DNA from: Tyto alba
Taxonomy: Eukaryota; Chordata; Aves; Strigiformes; Tytonidae
DNA length: 64,000 bases
NCBI RefSeq assembly: GCF_018691265.1
Contig: NW_024881328.1
Coordinates: forward strand, 41,797,015-41,861,014
Direction of reading: 5' to 3'
Part shown: positions 50,222 to 60,164 of the stretch, in pieces
How the letters are laid out: each line of letters opens with the position of its first letter
Position numbering within the stretch: position 1 is the stretch's first letter
The notes under the pieces: generated by a model
What the model was told of the DNA's origin: nothing
What the model saw: the letters and a program-made list of their open reading frames with translations, nothing else
Database searches by the model: none
Program-made: the position numbers and the translations under genes

Positions 50222-50243
50222 GGGGGGGGGGGGGGGGGGGGGG
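50222..50243. repeat. Perfect G22 tract
   Basis: Twenty-two consecutive G residues lie between ATGC and TTAAATG in otherwise AT-rich DNA. Long G runs form quadruplexes and are prone to replication slippage and sequencing dropout. Confidence 0.95.
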
Positions 50244-51843
50244 TTAAATGTACATAAAACCATCAAGCTGTTGGAACTGTAACTAAAGCACTTTTTGGAA
50301 TAGTGTTATTTAAATTGAGTTCAACTAGCAAATCTGTGGTCCTCTTATTGTACTAATTCATAAGGAAGCAATGCAACATATGTATTTTTCCTACTTAAAC
50401 GTGTTCTGTCAGGTCATGTTAGTACAACCTTTAGAATATTTATTCAAATATTCATTGCCTGCTTTTCCATTCAGCTTGTAGAGGTGGCATATAACTAGGC
50501 AGGAGGCTGAAATATGTATTCAATTTCCTCTTATTACCAAATACAGTGGCTTTATTCTGTCTGTAAGGCATTGATCTAGTGCTTACATATGCTACCATGT
50601 GCAGAGCAAACCAACCCAGCCAGTTTTCATATAGCAAATAAGGAACTGTCCTGCAGCATGGTGTTGGAGCTCCAGCTGTTGGCCAGTCCCCTGTTATTTG
50701 CTGTTACGTGGACACAGGGCGGGGGGGGGGAGTTTGGATGCTCCGGCTGCCGGGGTTGGGTTTGTGTCTGGCTGTCACAGATGCATTGGCTTTGGAACAG
50801 CAAATGCAAAGTGACCTTCCCGGTCCTGCTATGCCTTTCTGCTGTGGGCTGGGACAGTCTGAGCAGGCTCAGCCCGCTCTTGACGCAGTGCTGCTCATGG
50901 AGTCACTCCACACCAAGCTGCTTTCTTCCCTTTCTGTGCCCTGGGAGGGGGGGGAGCAGAGGGGTTTGGTGTTTGAGGTGACAGAAGCGTACTTGAACGC
51001 AGAAATTTCCAGGCATGGGTTGTGCAAATGCAGTAGATCCTGGCTATAATAAATGTCTGCCTACCAGGCAAGAAGAAGGTGTATATGGCAAAATTAAACA
51101 GTCCTGTCTGAACCATAAGCGAAGGTGTTCCCAAAGGCAGTGGTTGGTGATGCTTGGGCAGACCCTCGGCAGGGACACTTGAGTAACGGTGAGCAAGCGG
51201 GAAGCTGCTGCAATCACCTGGGTGGTGCCTGCAGCAGGCACAGGTACGGGAGCTGTGAGGGTGAAACATAGCCAAATCCTGCGTCCAGATGAGTCCCAGT
51301 GAGAGAATTGCTGTGGCTGTGCGAAGAGGAGGCAGTGGGATACCAAAAGCTTTTAGATGGAATGTGCAAGAAATTAATGCTTGAGGGGCTTCTGTTGGTG
51401 TTGCTAGGAAGTCAAACCTCTTCTTTCCCATGGAAGCCTGACTTCCTTGAAGGCTGCTTCCACAGGTGTTGTGCATATGAACTACATCTGTGAAACTTCT
51501 GTGCAGTAAAGACAAACAATCTGTTAAATACAGCTGCCAGCGTGTCATACAATCCAGGCCACTGGGACAACCACTAAATGCCTTAAACGCCACCATGCTT
51601 GTAGCCAGCACTGGCTGTGAACAAAGTGGAACTGCTGTTTCTTTAGGGGTTTTGTCATTTGAAGACCTTTTCCTTTCCAAACGGAGTTGTTGGTCCTCTG
51701 TAGGCGGTTGGTGTCAGCAAGAGCAGGGCTCTGTGAGACGGGATGCACTGGGAGGGACCCTAACACGGTCACTGCCCTCGGGAGCGGGCAGAGGCCCGTG
51801 GGGATGCAGCAGCAGAGCTGGGTGTGGGTAAAAGGGTCTACGG
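50244..51843. other. Unassigned, moderately GC-rich DNA
   Basis: Apart from the long open frame at 50,895-51,596 nothing is recognised. G runs occur at about 50,729-50,738 and 50,946-50,953. Confidence 0.45.
50895..51596 (-). other. Longest open reading frame of the window, function unknown
   Basis: The minus strand is open from about 51,680 to 50,895. The first ATG is at 51,594-51,596, giving about 233 codons. The predicted product has no signal peptide, transmembrane pattern, catalytic motif or repeat I recognise. It ends in a proline-rich stretch (NPSAPPPPRAQ) that reflects the local C runs on that strand. The plus strand over the same interval also has several open frames, so base composition may explain the length. 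Without homology I would not call it a gene. Confidence 0.12.
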
Positions 51844-52101
51844 AAAGCCCCGGACAAAGTGAGGGGGTAGACCAGGGTCGGGAGCAGCAGGAGTTTGTAG
51901 GCAAAGTTGCAGCGTGGGTCCTGAGAGATGGGGCCAGAGGCAGGGCTGGAGAGCAGCTCACCTACCGTCGAGCTCAGGCCAAGATTGGGTGCCCAGCACG
52001 GAGCTGAAAGGGAGTCCCTGGGCAGGACTGCAGGTAACGGCCTCTGGTGAGCCTGCTCAGGGCAATTAGGGTCTTTTTGGTACCATCAGGGTCCTGCTAG
52101 T
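51844..52101 (+). repeat. Unrecognised dispersed repeat, copy B
   Basis: This is the second well-preserved copy of the repeat at 5871-6127, same orientation. Matching blocks include AAGCCC with GGACAA at the left, then CACCTACC, GAGCTCAGGCCA and CTGGGTGCCCAG-like sequence. The right end has GGGCAATTAGGG, TTGGTACC and CAGGGTCCTG. Homology ends at about 52,101, where both copies run into unrelated sequence. A telomere-like array begins about 270 bp further on. I do not recognise the family. Confidence 0.6.
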
Positions 52102-52368
52102 GTGTAACGTGCTGATTTTTGTGGTTCTGCACTCAGCCATCCTCTTCTTTCCAGTGGTATCTTCACTGATTTTTTTTCTGGATGTGGATGCTACCTGGAA
52201 AGCTTGCAGTTCCCCAAGCTTGTAAGAATGGGAAATGTTTTCACAGATTAATATTGATTAGGCAATGAAGTCCTGGTTTCTGACCTTCCACATTCAAGCA
52301 GTGTTCTCAGTATCACTTGGAAAAGCAAGGACAAAATATAACAGGCAGCCTTTTCCGTTGCTTACATA

Positions 52369-52456
52369 CCCCTAATGCCCTAACCCTAAGACCCTGACCC
52401 AAACACTAACCTAATCCTAAAGCCCTAATCCTGAACCCTAACCCTAAACCCTAACC
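52369..52456. repeat. Degenerate interstitial telomeric repeat (CCCTAA)n
   Basis: About 88 bp consist of CCCTAA units and one-step variants such as CCCTGA, CCTAAT and CACTAA. The cleanest part is ACCCTAACCCTAAACCCTAA at the right end. The strand reads CCCTAA on plus. The array is short and imperfect, so it is an old interstitial telomeric sequence rather than a chromosome end. Ordinary DNA flanks it on both sides. Confidence 0.93.
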
Positions 52457-53415
52457 CAATTTAATGAAGTCTGAGATTTCTCGGAGCTTAACTGTGTTTT
52501 GACAGTAGAGTCTTTTGAGAGCAGAGTTCCTCAGGTGAAGATGTTTTTGGATTGTTTATCTACTATGGCTAGGACTCTCAGCTGAAGATAATTGTTGCAG
52601 AAAGAAATCCAGGTTTACCAGGTGAATTGTACTATGTAATTTGGCACCTGTCAGCTGCGTCCTGGCCCAAAGCTCACTTCCTTGGCTACCTTCTTGTCTA
52701 ATCCTTAGCTGGTCATCTCTTATAATTGGATCAAACAACTAGAATACACAAAACAGAGCTGAGACAGAATTCCAGCCTGACAGTCGATCACAGAAGCCTC
52801 TTCTCAAACACTGGCGGTTGGCTGGGTATCTTCTGCCAAGTTTATTATGCTGGGGACTTCTGCCATTTTCCATGTGATATACAGCACAGCTCGATGCTTG
52901 GGGATGAGACACCTTAAAAGCAACGGTAAGCTTTCCCAGAACTCAGCTGGGCTTTGTGCTCATGAATAAAATATTTCCTTCCTTGTTTTATTTATGCATT
53001 TTGTGTGCTGAGACATGAGTGGTGACAGAAGCAAAATCAGGAGACTCTTCTGTGAAATAAAAATAGGCTTTCTTTCTGTGGCTGTCAAATGGACTGAAAT
53101 TATTCACCCTTCATAGCAGAAAATATTGGTGGCGTGCAGGGCTGTGCAAGTGGTGGGACCTAATGCTGTTGCGTTATGACAGGCTGACCGGCTCAAGTCA
53201 AGCCTTAGTGGTTTCTAGTCTTTTGTAGGTTGAGTTGAGGCTGAGCTTTCTGCTGTCCCTTGGGCTGTCTGGTCTGTCCTTTCTCTTACATGTGGCCCCT
53301 GGGGTTCACGGAAAGGCACACAGAGGCACCTGGGATGCTAGCCAGGTGGGGGTGAGGAGCTTCTTGCCTGGATAGGGGCACTGCCATTCCCCACCAAGGG
53401 AAACACCCTCACTGG
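52457..53415. other. Unassigned DNA
   Basis: No gene or repeat is recognised between the telomere-like array and the plus-strand CR1. Confidence 0.5.
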
Positions 53416-54140
53416 AGGAGGATTGAGTTAGGGACCACTTAAACCAGACATACGTAAACCTATGGGCCTTGATGGGGTTGCACCCACAAGTACTGAGTGA
53501 GCTGGCAGATGGCACTGTGAGGCCTCTCTTGCTTGCCTTTAGAAGGTCATGGTCAGTGGGAGAGGGTTCCTGAGGACTGGAAGAGAGTAATCATCACTCC
53601 CATCTTCAAGAAGGAGGATCTGGAAAACAACAAGATGATCTGCTTCACCTCAGTCCCTGGAAAGGTGGTGGAATTAATTCTGGAAATCATTTCCAGGCGC
53701 ATGAAGGACAAGAAAGTGATCAGGGGGAGTAGTATACGAGTCATTAATTACCTAGATGATGGGACACAGCATTTCCTCAGCACGTTCACAGCCAATAAAA
53801 AAAAACGTGGGAGGAAGCACTGGTATGCTAGATGAGTTGGTGCCGTTCAGAGAGAGCTTGACAGGCTGGAGAATTGGGCAGAGAGGAAACTTGGAAGTTC
53901 AGCAAAGCGAAAGGCAAAGTGCTGCCCCTGGGGAGGAATAACCCAATGCAGCAGTACTCCCTGGGGGCTAGCTGGAAGGGGAGCAGCTTTGCAGAGAAGG
54001 ATCTAGGGGTCCTGCTGAGCAACAAGCTGACCAGGCACCAGCAGTGTGCCCTTGCAGCAAAGAAAGTCAACAGCACTCCAGGGCTGTATTAGGAGAGCTG
54101 CCAGCAGGTCAAGGAGAGTGATCCTTCTCTCCTAGGGGTC
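53416..54140 (+). mobile_element. CR1 LINE fragment with damaged reverse transcriptase
   Basis: Plus-strand reading gives the CR1 RT segment VPEDWKRVIITPIFKK, then TSVPGKVVE and RRMKDKKVI, preceded by the GGCCTTGATGGGG segment. The sequence then jumps to the region around the RT catalytic motif and on to KFSKAKGKVLPLGRNNPMQQ and SSFAEKDLGVL in a second frame (53874-54092). Compared with the family, roughly 100 codons of fingers and palm between these parts are missing. The FADD-type catalytic site is replaced by F-T-A-N (53785-53796), and at least one frameshift follows. It is a dead copy, truncated at both ends. Whether the interval deletion predated insertion cannot be told. Confidence 0.9.
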
Positions 54141-54998
54141 TGCAGTGCAAGCAGGATCCAGCCGACTGCTCTTGCTGTTGCTGAGCACTGTCCCAGGGCT
54201 CAGCTGAAAGGGGCAAGGCCATGCAGGGCAGGATGGGGGGAGCTCCAAGGGGGTTGCAGAAGAGGCAGTTGGTTGCAAACAGATACCATGAGCTGCCCTT
54301 GACCTGCAAGAAGGTGATGTCAGCCTGAAAGTGAAGGAGAGGGCTCGGGTAGGGGCAGAACAGAGGGTCCCTCTCCTGCCTGTGACTGTACAGCCCTTAG
54401 AGCAACCCTAAACAACCTCTGTGCTTTACACCGAAATTGGGGAGGCCCTGAGGGAGCCCAGGGGCAAAAGGATTGCTACAGACGGACTTGGGGCACATGA
54501 GACAGGAACCAGTCACTGTGGCTAAGGCTGACGGGTAATACAGGAGCTCTGAGGGGTAACAAAATTAATATGAAGGACAGTGTGGGCCACCTGTCTCTCT
54601 CTGCAAACCTTCCACTAATCCTGGGTGTTGGCCTTACTAAGCCATGACAGCTAGCCCTGGCAATGGGACAGGATAAAGCTACCGGAGGAAGGGCCATTTC
54701 TTGCTCTTGGAGCAAGCCAGCAGTTCCCCAGCAGCAGCGTGGGCACGTCATACTGATCCGAACCAGTGCCCAGGGCCCCGTGCCTACGCTGCTGCCACAG
54801 ATCTGCAGGCAGGGTGGGAACCTCTTGCCAGAAGTCCCAAGCTTCCAGCGTGCCCCATTAGGACAGCCTAGTCTGCAGTCCTAGGCCTGGACAGCATCGT
54901 CCTCTTGACCTGGAGCTCTGCTTGGGCCCATGCTTTAGCTGTGCCAAGGGTACTTTTAGATATCTGTGGCAGAGACTGTCCCCCCACTCCTCCATCCC
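54141..54998. other. Unassigned DNA
   Basis: No gene or repeat is recognised. Open frames of up to 91 codons (54476-54751 minus) show no motif. Confidence 0.5.
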
Positions 54999-55016
54999 TT
55001 TTTTTTTTTTTTTTTT
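54999..55016. repeat. T18 tract
   Basis: Eighteen consecutive T residues, 134 bp left of an A/C-rich block. Confidence 0.95.
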
Positions 55017-55150
55017 CCTTAAAATTTACAGTACAACTTGACCAAAAATCCGAGTTGCAGTTAGTTTACTGCTCAGCCATTCTGTTGTTCCTGCAGAATA
55101 GCTCCTTAAACACATATATATGCCTTAAATTCAGTCCAGATACAACGTTT

Positions 55151-55260
55151 AAAAAAAAAACAAACCAAACCAAAACAGAAACCAACCTCCCCCCCAAACC
55201 CAAACAAACAAAAAACCAAACACCCAAAAAAATCAAAACCACCAACCAAACCCCCGCAAC
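55151..55260. repeat. A/C-only low-complexity block
   Basis: About 110 bp are almost entirely A and C, with CAAAC/CCAAA-like units, an A10 start and C7 runs. The opposite strand is G/T-rich with several G runs. It is probably a decayed (CAAA)n simple repeat. Long open frames over it (54905-55324 plus) are explained by the lack of T-containing stop codons. Confidence 0.85.
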
Positions 55261-56135
55261 AGGCTATGTTTTTGTGCAATGCTGCTCGTTGGAGTTTGCT
55301 ACATGTTTGGGAAGATCGGTTTGACAATCTCCAACACTATGTGAGGATTTCCACAGCAAGAATTTCGCATCCTGTATTCTGTGTCTACCCCATCCCTGCA
55401 GTGTCTGATCCCCTAATTATCCAGGTAATATAAAGCCAGCAGCATGCTTCCCTGCACAGTTTTTATTGCTGTAGATGATGTTTGCGGCACACCGATGCTC
55501 CCCATCTGGGTTCTCCTCTTACTTGTGGGACATCTAGTGGCAGAAAGAGACTGGGTCTTGGAAGTCAAAATGGTACTTAGAAAAGTGATTCCTGTTTAAA
55601 AAACAGGGCACTGAAACCTTACTTTTGTCTGCGTGTCGCTTTATAAGGTTGAAATATTTGTGTGGATTTCAAATATTTATATTTGAAAAGTTTGGGCTCT
55701 CACTCACAAAAGCAGTTTGCATGGAAGCAGCGAGGACAAACTGCAACTTCTTTTCTAAGCACCGCTCTACTGAGAAATAACTTTAAGATTTGCTGAAGCA
55801 GTTTTATCTGAATAAGATTGCTCTCTGTTCCAGCTTAGCTCTGTCTCATTTATGACACCCAGTTGTTCCTTCCAGAAGATGTCTGTACGTTTTTATTTTC
55901 TATTGGTGGTGTGTTTCTCTCTGGTATATCCTACTGTTGGCCATACGGTTCTAAGAGCAGATGTGGGGCTCTTCAACAGCTAGAGCAGACTTCAGCCTGG
56001 CTGTAAGTGTTGTAGGAATGCAGGTGAGTAGTGAGGCAGCGGGCAGGAAAAGCTCTTTTGTTCCAAGTCATCCTATACCTGCAGGGTATTCAATTTATTG
56101 CTGGATAGCCTCTCCTGGAAATTCTTTGCAAACTC
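55261..56135. other. Unassigned DNA
   Basis: No gene is recognised. A perfect donor-type CAG-GTGAGT lies at 56021-56029 without a clear acceptor upstream. Confidence 0.5.
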
Positions 56136-56875
56136 ACAGAATGGTTTGGGATGAAAGGAACCTTAAAGCTTATCTAGTTCCACCCCCCTGCCCCGGGCAG
56201 GGCCCCCTTCCCCCAGCCCAGGGGGCTCCCAGCCCCGTCCAACCTGGCCTTGAACCCTTCCAGGGAGGGGGCACCCACAGCTGCTCTGGGCACCCGGGGC
56301 CAGCGCCTCACCCCCCACACAGGGAGACCTTCTTCCTTAGGTCTAAGCTAAATCTGCCCTCTGTCAGTTTAAACCTGTCACTCCTTGTCCCATCCCCACC
56401 CCCCTGATCCAGAGTCCCCCCCCACCTCTCCTGCCCCCCCTTTAAGCCCTGGGAGGCCGCTCGAAGGGCTCCCCGGACCCTTCTCTTCTCCAGGCTGAAC
56501 CCCCCCAACTCTCTCAGCCCGGCCCCCCAGGGGAGCTGCTCCAGCCCCCCCAGCATCTCCGTGGCCTCCTCTGGCCCCGCTCGAGCAGCTCCGGGTCCTT
56601 CTGCTGTTGGGGGCCCCCGAGCTGGCCCCAGCACTGCAGGGGGGTCTCCCCAGAGCGGAGCAGAGGGGGAGAATCCCCCCCCTGGCCCTGCTGCCCCCCC
56701 TGCTCTGGCTGCAGCCCAGGGCACGGGTGGGTTCTGGGCTGCCAGCGCACGGGGCTGCCTCACGGGCAGTTTTCCCCCCACCAGCCCCCCCAGTCCCTCT
56801 CCTTGGGGCTGCTCTCCAGCCACTCCTCGAGGCCCCAGCCTGGGTTTGTGCTGGGGATTGCCTCAACCATCAGAG
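56136..56875 (-). mobile_element. CR1 LINE 3' portion (GC-rich subfamily)
   Basis: Read on the minus strand from about 56,875, it passes through the CR1 region with the ACAAACCCAGGCTGGGGC-like block. It continues through a C-terminal coding stretch (LLERGQRRPRRCWGG in one frame, GFSLEKRR in another), then DRFKLTEGRFSLDLRKK, to the canonical 3' end. In plus view that end is CACAGAATGGTTTGGG at 56137. CACAGAAT is the reverse complement of the CR1 3' octamer. Frames are broken. A 100-bp block (56196-56295) is identical to the CR1 at 32,678, and 56421-56617 is repeated in inverted orientation at 57486-57683. Confidence 0.92.
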
Positions 56876-57485
56876 GTCAAGGCAATGCTCAGAGGCTTGT
56901 CAGCTAATCTTTCCATTAGGGCCCTGCTACATAAACCCTGAAAACAGGGTCAGAAGAATATCAGTTTGCTTTCTAAATGGATTCTGTGCCCTTAAGGCTA
57001 TGGAACGTAATGGGAAAAAAAGAAAAAGCCCTCAAACAGGTCATGTACTAGAAAGGTGATAAAAAACACACTATTGAAGTGGAAATTTAAAGGTATTTAT
57101 ATTATTCTGCAGATCTGATGCTGCTATGAAATATCCAAAGCTGTCACAGAAATTCAGATTAGCCCTCCCAACTCCATCAAAGAAGATGGTTTGCATGAAA
57201 GTTTGCCAAGAAGGGTACAGAATTTAAAGAGGAGAACATTCCACTGTTTCCATAATTATTCTTACAGAGTCATAGGAAAGAAGTGGAACAGCCAGGAAAT
57301 TTTTTGCTGTGCAAGCTCACAGCCATGCAGAACTCAGGGCTGTTGTCTTTTAAAAGACACTTCTTGTGTCCCATTGTTTGGACTGCACTACAGCTCTCCC
57401 AGGCCTGGAGAGAGGAAAACAGAACAGAGATGGAAGCTGTCTCATCCCCTGTCATACCCGCTGAAAGCCTGAGCTGCTTTCTTTT
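56876..57485. other. Unassigned spacer within the inverted CR1 structure
   Basis: This sequence of about 610 bp is AT-leaning and not recognisably CR1. With the adjoining CR1 sequence 56618-56875 it forms the loop between the two inverted arms. The plus strand is open into the second arm (57283-57732), giving a chimeric frame with no known function. Confidence 0.5.
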
Positions 57486-57689
57486 GGGGCCCCCAACAGC
57501 AGAAGGACCCGGAGCTGCTCGAGCGGGGCCAGAGGAGGCCACGGAGATGCTGGGGGGGCTGGAGCAGCTCCCCTGGGAGGCCGGGCTGAGAGAGTTGGGG
57601 GGGTTCAGCCTGGAGAAGAGAAGGGGCCGGGGAGCCCTTCGAGCGGCCTCCCAGGGCTTAAAGGGGGGACAGGAGAGATGGGGAGTGGC
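57486..57689 (+). mobile_element. CR1 fragment, inverted duplicate of 56421-56617
   Basis: This plus-strand segment encodes the CR1 C-terminal stretch PEEATEMLGGLEQLPW and then GFSLEKRR. It begins exactly where the opposite-strand copy does (GGGGCCCCCAACAG) and stops before the CR1 3' end. It differs from the reverse complement of 56421-56617 at about four positions, so identity is near 98%. Lacking both a CR1 3' terminus and a 5' part, it is better explained as a local inverted duplication than as an independent retrotransposition. Confidence 0.9.
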
Positions 57690-58835
57690 CTGGCAGCCAG
57701 TTCCCCACCCACCGCACAGACCACTTCTTTAGGCCATAACACATCAGTTTCTCGAGGAGGAGGCTGTGGGAAACCATATCAAACACGCTGGAGAAATCCA
57801 GGTAGACAATGTCCACCTCTTGCCCCACGTCGACTGAGCAGGTCACTTTGTCACAGCAGGCGATCAGGTTTGTCAAGCACAATTTGCCCTTGGTGAATCC
57901 TTCCCAATCACACGCTTCATCTGACTTGTGACAGCCCCCAGGAGGATTCGTTCCATAACTTTCCCAGGGACTAAAGTAAGACTGATGGGCTTATGAATTC
58001 CTGGATCCTCCTTTAAGCCCTTCTTGTAGATGGGGGGTGACATTAGCCTTCTTCCAGTCTACTTGCAAGGACATTGGCCAGCTTTCTTAACACCTTCAGG
58101 TGGGTAATGTCAGGTCTCATTGATCTGTGAGGGTCAAGCTCCTGTAATAGTTCTCATACCAACTCTTCCTTCACTGACAGTGGGTCTGTGTTTGCATCAA
58201 CCTGGATTTTTGCTCTCAAGGCCTGGGGCCCAACCAGGGCTGGTAAAGACCGAGGCAAAGAAAGTGTTGAGAACCTCTGCCTTTTCAGGGTTGTTGATGA
58301 CTAATTCACCTCTCCTGTTTAACAACGGGCGGATATTTTCTCTCTGTTTCTGCTTGTTGTTTTACATACCTGAAGAACCCTTTCTTGTATTTTTTGACAT
58401 TTCTGGCCAATTTAAATTCAAGCCAAGCTTTTGCTTTTCTAACTGCATCTCTGCATACCCTGGCAATGCCCTTGTAGTTCTCAAAGGATATTCATCCGCT
58501 TTTCCATCTCTCCTATGCTTCTCTTGGTTTTGAGCAGGCTCAGAAGCTTGCAGTTAAGCCAAGGGGGTCTCTTGCTCCACCTACTTCCCTTACCTTTCAA
58601 AGGGATGAACTGGTTTTGTGCTTCCGGGAGAGTGTTCTTGAAAAGCTCCCAGCCCTTGCTAGCTCCTTTATCTTCCATGGAAGCTTCCCACAGAGTGCCT
58701 CCCAACCGAGCTCTAAGTGAGCTGAAGTGTGCTCTTCTAAAATCTTCTTGGGCTCCAGTCTTGGAGTTATTGCTGCATGAGTTTGAGGCACTGAGAATAT
58801 GAGGTTTTGTAATTAGCACTGTGAATCTATGTCCT
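57690..58835 (-). mobile_element. CR1 LINE fragment (ORF2 linker and RT)
   Basis: Minus-strand frames in order give FIPLKGKGSRWSKRPPWLNC from the region before RT, then segments matching the RT N-terminal part at 58,130-58,480. They end with CLTNLIACCDKV and VDIVYLDFSSVFDMVSHSLL, the CR1 RT palm region. The sequence breaks after VRWVGNWL at 57,690, where the plus-oriented fragment begins. The catalytic aspartates further on are missing. Frameshifts are present and the endonuclease is absent, so the copy is 5'-truncated and dead. It may be the 5' half of the same insertion whose 3' half lies at 56,136-56,875. Confidence 0.9.
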
Positions 58836-60164
58836 TTCTCACTCTAGGAAGCTTAAGATTTGTTGATATGAACAGCAAATTACTGTACACTAGCGTCAAG
58901 CATCATTCAAGCCTTTAATTTCATTTTCTCATGCTCAGAGACATGCTTGGCTTTTGATGTACTGGGTAGTCTTCTCTGTAGCCAGTCCAGCTTCTTCTCC
59001 ATGTTTTCCACCTTGTACCTGATTGTGCACAAACAAACATAAACTGTATGGTACTGTGGCATCTTCTAACAAAAGGAGGGAATGCTTTTCATGGAGATCC
59101 CTTTGGAGCAAATAATTCTTCCCTTTATAAACCTGAAGTGGGAGAGTGCCTCTGTGTTATCCATAGCAAAACTAGCAGAAAGACAGCTTTCTGCCTACCT
59201 GGAGCAGCTGGGTTGTCTTCTGCTTTCATGTTTCAGAGACAGTCTTGTCACACAACTGCCTGGCTAAAGTAGCAGCCCTCCTCTACAGACCTCTATGGAC
59301 TTCTCTGCAGAAGTGTCTGCTAGAAACTTCCTGTAGATCTCCATAATTGCCAAGTTGTCCATCTTTCAGTAGCCATCTTTTTATAGAGGGAATCCCTTGC
59401 AGTCTGGCAGATTCACTTTTTTCCCTATACTTTCAGGCCTGCTCCTTACACTTTCCCTGTGCTGTTCTTTGTTTTTGAAAAGTCCATCAAAAGGCTTCGT
59501 TAAACTGCTTCTTGGCATCTTTCAGATCCTTCTTACAGCTGTCATTTGCCGTTTGCTTGTGAGACCTTGACCATTCAAGGCGGCTCAGTTTGGAAGCAGA
59601 TGTCATGTGAAAACTGTCATCAGCTCTCTCTTTTTTTTTTTTGTGCTTAGATAATCCCTTCCATCCAATAGTTTATCAGTCTGAGTGGATAACAGCCCCT
59701 AACTGTGCCTCCCCGATAAGATGGTGCACAATAAATGGTGACAGTGATGGCAGGTTCAGGTTCTGCATGTGATTCTGTCGTGGCATGTTTTTGGTAGTTG
59801 AAAGACCAAAGACTTGCGTGAGTTTAAGATCTGTTGTGCCCCTCTGAACAGCCTCCTGTTGTCTAATGTGCTGATATCCAGGAATACCTGTAAGTCTGCG
59901 AGTTGTATTTTAAGATCATCCAAAATACAGTTATGAAGCCTTGTTTGAAAATGAGATCTAGATGCCTGTGTATTGGGGAAAGCCGGAATGAATGATGTAG
60001 TAACTTGAATGCTTTTTTGAGAGGGGAACCTTGAAATTTTGCTAGCTTATCCATACTAGTCATGCATATTTCTGCTAGCAGCATCTCCTTGCCATCTGAC
60101 AGCGTTCAGACAGAAGTTGTGTTTGAAGTGCAGTTCTGACTAGCAGCTCTTGTTTTGTCTACAG
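58836..60164. other. Unassigned DNA
   Basis: No gene or repeat is recognised apart from a T-rich run near 59,632. Open frames are at most 74 codons. Confidence 0.5.

Noticed and set aside
52154..52220. 67-nt exon between a good acceptor and GTAAGA
   Set aside because: The base before the donor is T and the frame is short; weaker than the other candidates.
54905..55324. 139-codon plus-strand frame
   Set aside because: It crosses T18 and the A/C-only block, where stop codons cannot occur; low-complexity artefact.
56308..57059. Frames of 120-171 codons in the GC-rich CR1 segment
   Set aside because: They are CR1 ORF2 remnants or antisense shadows of them, not host genes.
56136..58835. Twin-priming explanation for the inverted CR1 pieces
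   Set aside because: Twin priming puts an inverted 5' part upstream of the 3' part. Here the two pieces meeting at 57,690 converge with their 3' sides, and one segment is duplicated.
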